Shown one piece after another: positions 47,371 through 55,788 of a stretch of 64,000 nt of DNA. Positions within the stretch are counted from its first letter, which is position 1. The number at the start of each line of letters is the position of its first letter. The position numbers and the translations under genes are program-made. Origin of the DNA: Lachnospiraceae bacterium (GTDB lineage Bacteria; Bacillota; Clostridia; Lachnospirales; Lachnospiraceae); the NCBI GenBank assembly GCA_910575565.1, contig CAJTFL010000013.1:1-64000 (forward strand), in the 5' to 3' direction. Below the pieces are notes generated by a model, which was not told where the DNA came from, ran no database searches, and saw only the letters and a program-made list of their open reading frames with translations.

Positions 47371-48708
47371 ATGAGCGCAAAAGTAAAGGAGACCGTGATT
47401 CAGTTTGGCGAGGGTGGATTCTTGCGGGGATTTGTTGACTATTTTTTCCACAAGCTGCAGGAGAAGGGGCTTTATGACGGGAAAATTGTGGTGGTGCAGC
47501 CGATTGAAAAAGGGATGTGCCAGATGCTGGCGGATCAGAACTGCGAGTATAATTTATTCCTGCGGGGCGTAGAAAACGGCCAGGTGGTGAACGAGCATAC
47601 CCATGTTACTTCGATTTCCAGGGCATTGAACCCGTATACTCAGTATGAGGATTATATTGCCTTGGCGGCCAGCCCGGATTTGCGGGTGCTGGTGTCCAAT
47701 ACCACGGAGGCAGGCATTGAGTACCTGGGGACAGAAAAGCTTACGGATATGCCGCCTAAGTCCTATCCGGCCAAGCTGACCCAGTTCTTATACAAGCGGT
47801 TTGAGGCTGGGCTAAAGGGAATGATTCTTCTTCCCTGCGAGCTGATTGATAATAATGGCGATAATTTAAAGGCCTGCGTGTTAAAATATGCCGATTTATG
47901 GGAGCTTGGGGATGGGTTTAAGGATTGGCTGGAAAAGGAAAATGATTTCTGCAATACGCTGGTAGACCGGATCGTAACTGGCTATCCCAGGGATGAGGTG
48001 GAAGAGCTGACCAAGCAGATCGGCTATCAGGATAACTTGATCGACACGGCGGAAATTTTCCATTTATGGGTAATCGGCGGCCATCATGAGGACGAGCTGC
48101 CCTTTAATAAGGCAGGCTACCATATCGTATGGACGGATGACGTGAAGCCGTACAAGAAGAGAAAAGTCCGTATTTTAAACGGCGGCCATACATCCATGGT
48201 ATTAGGGGCGTATCTTTACGGTTTAGAGACGGTGGGTGACTGCCTGAAGGACGAGACCGTGCGCGCTTACCTGGAGAAATGCCTGTTTGATGAGATTGTT
48301 CCTGCCTTGGGCAACAGCGAGACGGATATCCAGTTTGCCAAGGATGTGCTGGAGCGGTTTTCCAATCCGTTTATTAAGCATATGCTGTTAAGCATTGCCT
48401 TAAATTCCGTAAGCAAGTTCCAGGTGCGGGTATTGCCTACGATCTTGGAATACAAGGAGAAATTCGGGAAATATCCGGCAGCCCTGACCTTCTCTATGGC
48501 AAGCCTGATTGCCTTCTACCGCACGGACAAGGCCAATGACGGACAGGAGATCATGGACTTTATGAAGACGGCTTCCGTGGAAGAGATTATGAAGCGGAAG
48601 GATTACTGGCATGAGGATTTAACGGAGATGATTCCGATGGTAAAGGAATACTATGAACTGATCCAGGAAAAGGGGATGGCTCAGGCGTATAAGGCGGTTT
48701 TAAATTAA
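47371..48708 (+). CDS. uxaB: Tagaturonate reductase (altronate oxidoreductase)
   Basis: NAD-dependent reduction of D-tagaturonate to D-altronate in galacturonate breakdown. The N-terminal Rossmann start is IQFGEGGFLRGFVDYFFHKL. The C-terminal mannitol-dehydrogenase-type domain has the catalytic Lys region FNKAGYHIVWTDDVKPYKKR and RILNGGHTSMVLGAYLYG. The 445-residue length is slightly short for the family. ATG 47371 is chosen because the upstream in-frame ATG (47356) is part of the ribosome site ATGGAGG. Two LacI-type operators flank the promoter, so a uronate-responsive repressor is expected elsewhere in the genome. No other uxa gene is here. Confidence 0.9.
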   Translation: MSAKVKETVIQFGEGGFLRGFVDYFFHKLQEKGLYDGKIVVVQPIEKGMCQMLADQNCEYNLFLRGVENGQVVNEHTHVTSISRALNPYTQYEDYIALAASPDLRVLVSNTTEAGIEYLGTEKLTDMPPKSYPAKLTQFLYKRFEAGLKGMILLPCELIDNNGDNLKACVLKYADLWELGDGFKDWLEKENDFCNTLVDRIVTGYPRDEVEELTKQIGYQDNLIDTAEIFHLWVIGGHHEDELPFNKAGYHIVWTDDVKPYKKRKVRILNGGHTSMVLGAYLYGLETVGDCLKDETVRAYLEKCLFDEIVPALGNSETDIQFAKDVLERFSNPFIKHMLLSIALNSVSKFQVRVLPTILEYKEKFGKYPAALTFSMASLIAFYRTDKANDGQEIMDFMKTASVEEIMKRKDYWHEDLTEMIPMVKEYYELIQEKGMAQAYKAVLN

Positions 48709-48748
48709 CGGTTTAATAGCGTATTGGTATATTGATAAAAAATGAAAA

Positions 48749-48782
48749 GAGGCAGATGATTCGTTCATCTGCCTCCTTTTGT
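48749..48782. terminator. Bidirectional terminator between uxaB and the convergent small gene
   Basis: The stem GAGGCAGATGA/TCATCTGCCTC with TTCG as the loop is flanked by an A run on the left and a T run on the right. The stop codon of the minus-strand gene lies inside the stem. Confidence 0.85.
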
Positions 48783-49181
48783 TTTTGCATCCGGGGTAAA
48801 CCCGTCGATTAACGTAACTGCGCCGCAAATGCTGGGATAATGGCTTTCATAGGCTTCCGGCTCCGCAATCCGCAGCTTGTAGTATTTTCCGGGCTTGATT
48901 TGCTTATAAACTTCTGATTCTTCAAACCGTTCGCCTAAGGCGGCGTTGGTGATCTCGAAAATTTCCTGGTTTTTGTCCGGATCCTCGGTATGGATTAGGT
49001 AAACTGCCACGTCATCCATTTCCGTAATTTCCTTTTGTGTTACCAGGATTTCCACGTAGCGCATATCGTATTCATTCTCCCGTCTGGGGTGTGATAGCAT
49101 AAACACAAAAATACACAGGAGGACCGCCACACCGATGATGTTGCCGATGTTTTTGATAATTGGATTCTCTGCTTGGTTCAT
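48765..49181 (-). CDS. Small membrane-anchored protein of unknown function
   Basis: A 138-residue protein with one N-terminal membrane helix (about residues 10-30) and an extracytoplasmic domain of about 100 residues (MRYVEILVTQKEITEMDD, VYKQIKPGKYYKLRIAEPE). I do not recognise the family. It is a single gene, ending in a shared terminator with uxaB. A ribosome site GAAAGGTGG precedes the ATG. Confidence 0.7.
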   Translation of the reverse strand: MNQAENPIIKNIGNIIGVAVLLCIFVFMLSHPRRENEYDMRYVEILVTQKEITEMDDVAVYLIHTEDPDKNQEIFEITNAALGERFEESEVYKQIKPGKYYKLRIAEPEAYESHYPSICGAVTLIDGFTPDAKTKGGR

Positions 49182-49508
49182 TATGTGCCACCTTTCTTAA
49201 CTAACAGCCGCTTCCGGCCCTTTGCCCCTTTTGGGTATGCCGATTGCGCGGCATTGCCCATCCTTAGGGTATGCCTGCAGCCGTGCCTGTTGCTATGTCT
49301 CTATGAAAAAACATTACCTCCTAAACTTCGTTTTGTCAATAACCTTTCCCGATTTTTACTAAAATGTAACGATAAGGGCAAAGGTTTGGCAATGTGGGAA
49401 AGTGTGGGGGCAGCAGCCTGTAAAGGGCAGGGTTATTTATTGCACGACGCTTACATAAGATCGAATAAGCAGAAATAGAAATTTTGGTTTGGCGGGAAGG
49501 GGGATTTT
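49182..49508. other. Divergent intergenic region with a minus-strand promoter
   Basis: A 327-bp gap. On the minus strand TTGACA (49334-49339) and TAATGT (49311-49316), 17 bp apart, could drive the small membrane protein gene with a leader of about 120 nt. No plus-strand promoter stands out for the deacetylase gene, and no RNA gene is seen. Confidence 0.45.
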
Positions 49509-50303
49509 ATGGGAAGGAAAGGCAGGGGAGGAAAAAGCAGAGGGGCGAAAGGCCTGTGGCTTTCCGTTTGCTTGGGAATGGCGGCGGCCTGGTGTGCGGC
49601 CTGGCTTTGCGGGATGATTGGGCAGGCAATGGGTGCTGCGGGAGAGGCACAAGGAAGCCGGGAAGCAGGGTTTTTTAGGGGAGCAAAAGAAAGGCAGGGA
49701 GATGCCAAAGAGGCGGCTCTTACGGGAATCAGGGGGAATCAGCCAGGGGAAAAGACGGTTGCTCTCACCTTTGACGATGGGCCTCATGAAAAGTGGACTC
49801 CGCTTCTCCTGGACGGGCTGAAGGAAAGGGGGGTGAAGGCCACTTTTTTCCTGATGGGGGAAAATATTGCCGGGAAGGAGGAGATTGTCAGGCGGATGGC
49901 GGAGGAAGGCCACCTGATCGGCAACCACAGCTACAGCCATGTGCAGCTGACTAAGGCCGGGACGGAGGAGGTCTGCCAGGCGATTGAGCAGACAGGGGAG
50001 ATCATCGAGGGGTTAATTGGGGAAAAGCCGCAGTATGTAAGGCCGCCTTACGGAGATTGGAATGAGGAGCTGGAATGCCGGACGGACTTAACCACCGTCC
50101 TGTGGGATGTGGACAGCTTAGACTGGAAAAGCCGGAACCGGAACCGGGTGGTTCAAAAGGTGTGCTGGGAGGTGGAGGACGGGGATATTGTGCTAATGCA
50201 TGATATATTCCAATCCTCCGAGGAGGCGGCGCTGGATATCGTGGATCGCCTTTTGGCGGAAGGATGGCGGTTTGTGACGGTGGATGAACTGGTGGTGGAC
50301 TGA
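49509..50303 (+). CDS. Polysaccharide deacetylase (NodB-type)
   Basis: Metal-dependent deacetylase acting outside the membrane on peptidoglycan or another amino-sugar polymer. It has an N-terminal membrane anchor (about 15-40), a Gly/Ala/Glu-rich linker, then the NodB domain: ALTFDDGPHEKWT (catalytic and metal Asp), GNHSYSHVQLTK (metal His pair), RPPYGDWN and DIVLMHDIF (catalytic His). The 264-residue length is typical of spore- or wall-modifying enzymes in clostridia. GGAAGGGGGA precedes the ATG. The exact polymer is not determined. Confidence 0.92.
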   Translation: MGRKGRGGKSRGAKGLWLSVCLGMAAAWCAAWLCGMIGQAMGAAGEAQGSREAGFFRGAKERQGDAKEAALTGIRGNQPGEKTVALTFDDGPHEKWTPLLLDGLKERGVKATFFLMGENIAGKEEIVRRMAEEGHLIGNHSYSHVQLTKAGTEEVCQAIEQTGEIIEGLIGEKPQYVRPPYGDWNEELECRTDLTTVLWDVDSLDWKSRNRNRVVQKVCWEVEDGDIVLMHDIFQSSEEAALDIVDRLLAEGWRFVTVDELVVD

Positions 50304-50373
50304 TTGATCGTTTTGCCTGCGCCAGAACGCAGAGCAGGTGCTGAATTCAACATTATTTCCGCAAGGCAGTACC

Positions 50374-50535
50374 AGAGCGTGTTTGAAAATTCATTCCCGC
50401 CATCTGCGCGCCCCGCTTCGCGGTGTGGCTGAGCCAGATTCAGGTTACATAGCCCGCTCTGCGCCCTTCATTTGGTTTGAACCTCCCACAAATTGTGACG
50501 TGCTTCTGTCAGAAAGCAATTTTCAAACACGCTCT
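50374..50535. repeat. MITE-like element with perfect 18-bp terminal inverted repeats
   Basis: The left end AGAGCGTGTTTGAAAATT (50374-50391) and right end AATTTTCAAACACGCTCT (50518-50535) are exact inverse copies. The 162-bp interior has no ORF. A shorter relative is at 43221-43306, and a right-end fragment is near 41881. I see no clear target-site duplication. Confidence 0.8.
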
Positions 50536-50635
50536 AGCCTTTTTCCCGGGGATGTGCTATAGTAGGGATAAGTTGTAAAAAGCGGTTAGCGCACAGAAAA
50601 ATCAGGCGCTGCCGGGAAAAGGAGAAGAGTAAGGT

Positions 50636-51562
50636 ATGGCAAAAGACACAGCGTTAGTGATTATGGCGGCGGGGATTGGCAGCCGGTTTGGCGGGGGGAT
50701 TAAGCAACTGGCTCCCATAGGCCCTAATGGGGAAATAATTATGGATTATTCCATCCATGACGCACTGGAGGCCGGATTTAATAAGATCGTATTTATTATC
50801 CGAAAGGATTTGGAGAAGGATTTCAAGGAAATTATTGGGAATCGCATTGAGAAGCTGACAAAGGTAGAGTATGCGTACCAGGAGCTGGATAAGCTGCCGG
50901 AAGGGTTTTCGGTACCGGAAGGCAGGACGAAGCCCTGGGGGACAGGCCATGCGGTGCTGATGATCAAGGGTCTGGTAAAGGAGCCGTTTGTGGTGATCAA
51001 TGCAGATGATTATTACGGAAAGGAAGCCTTCCGCCGGATCCATGACTATATGATCCAGAATATGGATGAGGACAGGCCGGTTTACGATATGTGCATGGCC
51101 GGGTTTGTGCTGTCGAATACCTTAAGCGAGAACGGAACCGTCACCAGGGGCGCCTGCGAGGTAGACGGGCAGGGGAACTTAGTGCAGGTAAGGGAAACTT
51201 TTGGCATCCAGATGCTTGATGACGGTCTTCACGCGGAAGATGAGAAGGGAAATCCGGTGACGGTAAGGGCGGATCAGCTGGTTTCCATGAATATGTGGGG
51301 GATTCCTCCTGCATTTTTAGATGAGCTGGAAAAACAGTTCCCGGAGTTTTTGGCCAATATCCCGGAGGGGAACCTAAAGGCAGAGTACCTTCTGCCCCAG
51401 GTGATCGATGCGCTGGTTCAGGAGAAAAGGGCTACGGTAAAGGTGCTGGATACCCAGGACAAATGGTTTGGCGTAACCTACCATGAGGACAAGGAAGCCG
51501 TGGTAGCGGCTATCCGCCGCCTGATTTCAGAAGGCGTTTATCAGGAAAAGCTGTTTTCCTAA
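50636..51562 (+). CDS. Sugar-phosphate nucleotidyltransferase-like protein
   Basis: NTP-transferase fold of 308 residues. The N-terminal nucleotide loop is VIMAAGIGSRFGGGIKQLAPI with the Lys contact; the metal Asp pair is in VVINADDYYGKEAFR; PWGTGHAVLM is a further conserved block. The C-terminal part (about 225-300) is shorter than in GlmU-type enzymes and lacks hexapeptide repeats. The family activates a sugar or alditol phosphate with an NTP; the substrate is unknown. It stands alone between a MITE-like element and a repeat tract. Confidence 0.85.
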   Translation: MAKDTALVIMAAGIGSRFGGGIKQLAPIGPNGEIIMDYSIHDALEAGFNKIVFIIRKDLEKDFKEIIGNRIEKLTKVEYAYQELDKLPEGFSVPEGRTKPWGTGHAVLMIKGLVKEPFVVINADDYYGKEAFRRIHDYMIQNMDEDRPVYDMCMAGFVLSNTLSENGTVTRGACEVDGQGNLVQVRETFGIQMLDDGLHAEDEKGNPVTVRADQLVSMNMWGIPPAFLDELEKQFPEFLANIPEGNLKAEYLLPQVIDALVQEKRATVKVLDTQDKWFGVTYHEDKEAVVAAIRRLISEGVYQEKLFS

Positions 51563-52026
51563 AGCGATGGAGCTTGCCGGAATCGGTGAAGTTAGATGGC
51601 CTGCCGGAATCAGAGAAGTTAAAAGCTTGCCGCAATCAGCGAAGTTAGAAAGCTTGCTGCAATCAGCGAAGAATGCCAGCGGCAAATAATGCCGTTAATG
51701 GATATGCTGGTAAATGATGCCGGTAAAAACATAAAGACATGAGGAGACCCCGGTTAAACAGCAACCGGGGTAATTATGAAAAATCTATGTGCAATTTGTT
51801 TAATGGAAGAAAGCTTTTTTGTAACTTTCTATGCACTTAGTATAAAAAATAAATATGAATAAAACATGAACATAGTGTAAATAGATTGTAACGGTTTAGG
51901 GCGGCCTTGAAAGGCGGGCGAAAATGCTCAGTACATATTCCGTACATTTGCTTGTACGTAATGTACCAGATAAGACAGAGGGGGCAAGTGCAGGAGAAAA
52001 TGGCAATGTGCCAAGGAGGGGATAGG
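51563..52026. other. Gene-free stretch: 27-bp degenerate repeats, hairpin and promoter
   Basis: At 51571-51672 four degenerate units of 26-27 bp (core GCTTGCCGCAATCAGCGAAG) follow the nucleotidyltransferase stop. At 51747-51771 a stem ACCCCGGTT/AACCGGGGT may end that transcript, although its T run is weak. TTGTAA (51819-51824) and TATAAA (51841-51846), 16 bp apart, are a candidate promoter for the pyrophosphatase gene, leaving a leader of about 175 nt that contains the short palindromic words GTACATATTCCGTAC and GTACGTAATGTAC. Confidence 0.5.
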
Positions 52027-53703
52027 ATGGCAGAAAATGCGAAAAGAAAGACGCTGGTGATCGGACATAAGAACCCAGATACGGATTCCATCTGTTCGGC
52101 CATCTGCTATGCGAATTTAAAGGAGAAAGTGACCGGGGAGCGGTATGAGCCGGGCAGGGCTGGAAATATCAATTCGGAAACCCAGTTTGCCCTGGATTAT
52201 TTCGGGGCGGAAAAACCCAGGCTGGTTAAGACAGTGAAAACTCAGGTAAGGGATATTGATATCCGGGAGAACGAGGGGATACAAAAAAACATTTCCCTGA
52301 AAAATGCATGGAACATCATGCAGAAGGCCAACGTGGTGACGCTGGCTGCCGTTACGGACAACGGGCTTTTGGAGGGACTGATTACGGTTGGGGACATTAC
52401 CAAATCCTACATGAATGTAAGCGACAGCAGCATCCTTTCTAAAGCGGCCACCCAGTATTCCAATATCGTGGAAACCCTGGAAGGATTTATGATGGTGGGG
52501 GATGAGGGGGCGTATTTCCAGGAAGGGAAGGTGCTGATTGCGGCGGCTAACCCGGATATGATGGAGTTTTATATCGAACCCCATGACCTGGTGATCTTAG
52601 GCAACCGGTATGAGTCCCAGCTGTGTGCCATTGAAATGGGAGCTGGCTGCATTATCGTCTGTGAGGGAGCCGGGGTCTGCATGACCATCAAGAAGCTGGC
52701 CCAGGAGAGGGGCTGCTCGGTGATTACCACGCCTTACGATACATACACGGCTACCCGGCTGATTAACCAGAGTATGCCTATCAGCTATTTTATGAAGACG
52801 GAAAACCTGATTACCTTTATTGAAGATGATTATATTGAGGATGTTAAGGAAGTGATGACCAGCAAGCGCCACCGGGATTTCCCGGTCCTGGATAAAAGCG
52901 GCCATTACAAAGGGATGATTTCCAGGCGGAACCTTTTAGGAGCCAGGGGAAAACGGGTGATCTTAGTGGATCACAATGAAAAGGGACAGGCGGTGGACGG
53001 CATCGAGAATGCAGACATCCAGGAAATCATCGATCATCACCGGCTGGGGGCAGTGGAAACCATTTCCCCGGTGTATTTCCGAAATCAGCCCTTAGGCTGT
53101 ACGGCCACGATTGTTTACCAGATGTACCAGGAAAGCGGGGTGGAGATAGAGCCGAAGATCGCCGGGCTTTTGTGCAGCGCCATTCTTTCGGATACGCTGC
53201 TGTTCCGCTCACCCACCTGCACGGCGGCGGATCGGGCGGCGGCTATGGAGCTGGCGGATTTGGCCGGAATTGAGATTGAAGGGTACGCCGGAAAAATGTT
53301 TATGGCAGGCAGCAATTTGCAGGGCAAGTCAGACCGGGAGATTTTTTATCAGGACTTTAAGCGTTTTGAGGCGGGGAACATTACCTTTGGGGTGGGCCAG
53401 ATCAGCACGGTAAACCAGGAGGAGATGGAAACCTTAAAGGACAGGCTTCTTCCCTTCTTAAAGAAGGCGAACCTGGAGCACGGGACAGACATGATGTTCT
53501 TTATGGTAACGAATATTTTGACGGAATCCACGGAGCTTTTATGCGAGGGTTCCGGTGCGGAGCAGCTGATCATAAAGGCGTTCCATATTGATTCTGAGAC
53601 GGAAGCAGGGAAAAGCCGGATCAAGGATCGGGTCATCAGCCTGCCGGGAGTGGTTTCCCGGAAAAAGCAATTGGTGCCGGGGATTATGCTGGCAGGAGAG
53701 TGA
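52027..53703 (+). CDS. CBS-DRTGG family II inorganic pyrophosphatase (manganese-dependent)
   Basis: Hydrolyses pyrophosphate. The DHH catalytic domain is split: HKNPDTDS (about 14-21) supplies the first metal ligands, and DHN (315-317) and DHH (336-338) the rest. Between them lie a CBS domain (about 75-130), a DRTGG domain (about 145-250) and a second CBS domain (about 251-305), which in this family bind adenine nucleotides and regulate activity. The DHHA2 domain (about 420-555) closes the active site. ATG 52027 has AAGGAGGGG. Its stop codon is the first three bases of a 44-bp tandem repeat. Confidence 0.94.
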   Translation: MAENAKRKTLVIGHKNPDTDSICSAICYANLKEKVTGERYEPGRAGNINSETQFALDYFGAEKPRLVKTVKTQVRDIDIRENEGIQKNISLKNAWNIMQKANVVTLAAVTDNGLLEGLITVGDITKSYMNVSDSSILSKAATQYSNIVETLEGFMMVGDEGAYFQEGKVLIAAANPDMMEFYIEPHDLVILGNRYESQLCAIEMGAGCIIVCEGAGVCMTIKKLAQERGCSVITTPYDTYTATRLINQSMPISYFMKTENLITFIEDDYIEDVKEVMTSKRHRDFPVLDKSGHYKGMISRRNLLGARGKRVILVDHNEKGQAVDGIENADIQEIIDHHRLGAVETISPVYFRNQPLGCTATIVYQMYQESGVEIEPKIAGLLCSAILSDTLLFRSPTCTAADRAAAMELADLAGIEIEGYAGKMFMAGSNLQGKSDREIFYQDFKRFEAGNITFGVGQISTVNQEEMETLKDRLLPFLKKANLEHGTDMMFFMVTNILTESTELLCEGSGAEQLIIKAFHIDSETEAGKSRIKDRVISLPGVVSRKKQLVPGIMLAGE

Positions 53704-53920
53704 CGGGACGAATAGGAAAGCATGGCAGGATGAAAAGAAGAGCGTGACGGGACGAATAGGAAAGCATGGCAGGATGAAAAGAAGAGCGTGACGGGACGAA
53801 TAGGAAAGCATGGCAGGATGAAAGGAAGAGCGTGACGGGACGAATAGGAAAGCATGGCAGGATGAAAGGAAGGGCGTGACAGGATGAAGGGAAAGGCATG
53901 GCAGGATGGAAAGGAAAACA
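53701..53920 (+). repeat. 44-bp tandem repeat array bridging two genes
   Basis: Units begin at 53701, 53745, 53789, 53833 and 53877 (start word TGACGGGACGAATAGG; TGACAGGATGAAGGG in the last). The first four are almost identical; the fifth is diverged. The array starts with the pyrophosphatase stop codon and ends inside the first codons of the flavin reductase gene. The units are contiguous, so it is not a CRISPR array. Because 44 is not a multiple of 3, both strands show short shadow frames. Confidence 0.92.
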
Positions 53921-54537
53921 GTAAGGGCAGTGCCTGGGCCGTCCGGGAGAAAGTCCTGTGGAAACCGGGTAATATGCTCTATCCCGTACCCGCAGTGATG
54001 GTCAGCTGCGGGCGGCCTGGGGAGAAGCCGAATATCATTACGGTAGCGTGGGCCGGGACGGTATGCTCGGATCCGCCCATGGTGTCCATCTCTGTAAGGA
54101 AAGAGCGGTATTCTTACGGCATTATCCGGGATACCGGCGAGTTTGTGGTTAATCTGGTAACGGCCAGGCTGGCGGCCGCGGCTGATTTTTGCGGCGTGAA
54201 ATCGGGGCGTGATACGGACAAGTTTAAAAAGGCACGCTTAACGCCCCAGCTTACTGGCTCCTTTCGGACGCCGGGGATTGGGGAAAGCCCGGTTAGCATC
54301 TGCTGCAAGGTGGCGAAGGTTATCCCTTTGGGAAGCCATGATTTGTTTTTGGCCAAGGTGGCGGGGGTGGCAGTGGATCCGGCCTACTTAGACCAGGCCG
54401 GGCGGTTCCGGTTAAACGATGCCGGCCTTATTTCCTATTCCCATGGCGAATACTTTGAGCTGGGGAAAAAAGTGGGGAGTTTTGGGTATTCCGTGAAAAA
54501 AGGGAAAAAAGGCGCGGTTAAGAGGAGGAATTCATGA
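53884..54537 (+). CDS. Flavin reductase-like protein
   Basis: FMN-binding split-barrel protein of the flavin reductase family. Conserved blocks are YPVPAVMVSCGRPGEKPNII, TVAWAGTVCSDPPMVSISVR and EFVVNLVT. The 217-residue length is normal. The first 12 or so residues are encoded by the last, diverged unit of the 44-bp repeat array, and the start ATG 53884 has no convincing ribosome site, so expression may depend on the array. It probably moves electrons to FMN or holds FMN; the partner is unknown. It overlaps aroK by 4 nt. Confidence 0.86.
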   Translation: MKGKAWQDGKENSKGSAWAVREKVLWKPGNMLYPVPAVMVSCGRPGEKPNIITVAWAGTVCSDPPMVSISVRKERYSYGIIRDTGEFVVNLVTARLAAAADFCGVKSGRDTDKFKKARLTPQLTGSFRTPGIGESPVSICCKVAKVIPLGSHDLFLAKVAGVAVDPAYLDQAGRFRLNDAGLISYSHGEYFELGKKVGSFGYSVKKGKKGAVKRRNS

Positions 54538-55064
54538 AGCCTAATATAACGTTAATCGGGATGCCCTCTGCCGGGAAAAGCACCATCGGCGTGCTGTTAG
54601 CCAAACGGCTGGGGTATTCCTTTGTGGATGTGGATATCCTTATCCAGGAGCAGGAAGGGCGCCTGTTAAGGGAGATTATCGCCCAGGAAGGGATGGAAGG
54701 CTTCCTTAAGGCGGAAGAGCGGGTGAATGCAGGCCTTGCGGTGAAAAGAGCGGTGATTGCCCCCGGCGGTTCCGTGATCTATGGGGCAAAGGCCATGGAG
54801 CATTTAAAGGAAATCAGCGAGATCGTTTACCTAAAGATGAGCTACGAGGAAATGGAGCGGCGCATCGGCGACATAAAGGATCGGGGCGTGGCCCTAAGGC
54901 CCGGCCTTACTTTGCGGGATCTGTATGATGAGCGTGTCCCTCTATATGAGCGTTACGCCGATATCGTGGTGGATGAGGCCGGATGCTTCCGGCCTGGGGA
55001 GACGGTGGATAAGCTTCGGGCAATCATGGAAGAGAAGCTTGCCTTGGAAAAGAAAAAGGACTGA
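54534..55064 (+). CDS. aroK: Shikimate kinase
   Basis: Phosphorylates shikimate in aromatic amino acid synthesis. The P-loop is GMPSAGKST; the shikimate site has DVDILIQE, RVNAGLA and APGGSVIYG; the LID carries DRGVALRPGLTLRDLYDER. The 176-residue length is normal. It starts in an ATGA overlap with the flavin reductase stop, so the two are translationally coupled; AGAGGAGG precedes it. RVNAGLA replaces the usual FRxxE pattern, a variation I recall in some clostridial kinases annotated as shikimate kinase-like. Confidence 0.85.
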   Translation: MKPNITLIGMPSAGKSTIGVLLAKRLGYSFVDVDILIQEQEGRLLREIIAQEGMEGFLKAEERVNAGLAVKRAVIAPGGSVIYGAKAMEHLKEISEIVYLKMSYEEMERRIGDIKDRGVALRPGLTLRDLYDERVPLYERYADIVVDEAGCFRPGETVDKLRAIMEEKLALEKKKD

Positions 55065-55078
55065 AAAGGCCGAAAAAG

Positions 55079-55138
55079 GGCTGTCAGGAAAGGCTCTGCC
55101 TGCAATACATTGCAGCGGGCGAGCCTTTCCTGACAGCC
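55079..55138. repeat. Palindromic intergenic element, copy 2
   Basis: Perfect 18-nt arms GGCTGTCAGGAAAGGCTC and GAGCCTTTCCTGACAGCC enclose a second palindrome CTGCAATACATTGCAG. An A run precedes and CTCTTTT follows, so it may also terminate transcription from both sides (aroK and the minus-strand gene at 55225). It is related to the element at 16050-16150. Confidence 0.85.
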
Positions 55139-55224
55139 TCTTTTGGTCTTATGGCTCAGATTTTTGGGATAAGGCCTTTGGGACATTCTTTTTTTGGGGG
55201 TATCTACTTTTAACCTACAGCAAG

Positions 55225-55788
55225 CTATAGCATATTAATATACTGTAAAAGCAGATCCGCCGCTTCCATCCCGGCGTAAAGGAAGAAGGCGATAATGGCT
55301 AAAGCCATCAGGAGGAATACCAGCTTATAAACCAGGTATGCCTTGGCAAAATCCTTCCGCTGATCCTTTTTGCTTAAGGCCAGGATAAATAGGTAAATCC
55401 ATCCGATAATGGGGATGTTCATTATCATAAACGTATTAAACCAGCTTTGGATGGAGGAGCGGCGGATATAGCCTTCGGCCGCCGTATCGGAATGGAGCGC
55501 CGCTTTTTTGCCCTTGGCCTCAGGCTTTTGCTTTTCTGCAGGGCTCTTTGGGGGAGGAGGGGCTTTGGGCGGCTTTTTGGCCGCGCCAGCCCTAGGCCCC
55601 TCCGGGCGGGGGCGCTCCTTTTCCAGCTGGGCGGGAGCCGTTTCCTTTGGGATAGGGAAAGCATCCTCCTGCAAATATTTCGGGGTTTCCCATAAGGGCA
55701 TATCTGCTTTCAGCAGGGGACGCCCTGAATCGTCAAAGGATCTGGGGAGATGCCCCTGGGGCTCTATTCGTTTTGTGGAGTCATTCAT
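55225..55788 (-). CDS. Membrane protein with a proline-rich cytoplasmic segment
   Basis: A 187-residue protein. Residues 1-100 are Pro/Lys/Ala-rich and probably unfolded (KKPPKAPPPPKSPAEKQKP), followed by two membrane helices (about 118-140 and 152-175; IPIIGWIYLFILALS, LVFLLMALAIIAFFLYAG). I do not recognise the family. It starts in an ATGA overlap with the class A PBP stop and has GGGAGGTGA as ribosome site. It is therefore likely to be made together with the PBP and may help anchor or regulate it. Confidence 0.75.
   Translation of the reverse strand: MNDSTKRIEPQGHLPRSFDDSGRPLLKADMPLWETPKYLQEDAFPIPKETAPAQLEKERPRPEGPRAGAAKKPPKAPPPPKSPAEKQKPEAKGKKAALHSDTAAEGYIRRSSIQSWFNTFMIMNIPIIGWIYLFILALSKKDQRKDFAKAYLVYKLVFLLMALAIIAFFLYAGMEAADLLLQYINML

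Noticed and set aside
53349-53899. Minus-strand ORFs encoding FILPCFPIRPVTLF-type repeats
   Set aside because: They are shadow frames of the 44-bp repeat and of the pyrophosphatase gene; no start signals and no family similarity.
53701-53920. Possible CRISPR array
   Set aside because: The 44-bp units are contiguous with no spacers, so this is a plain tandem repeat.
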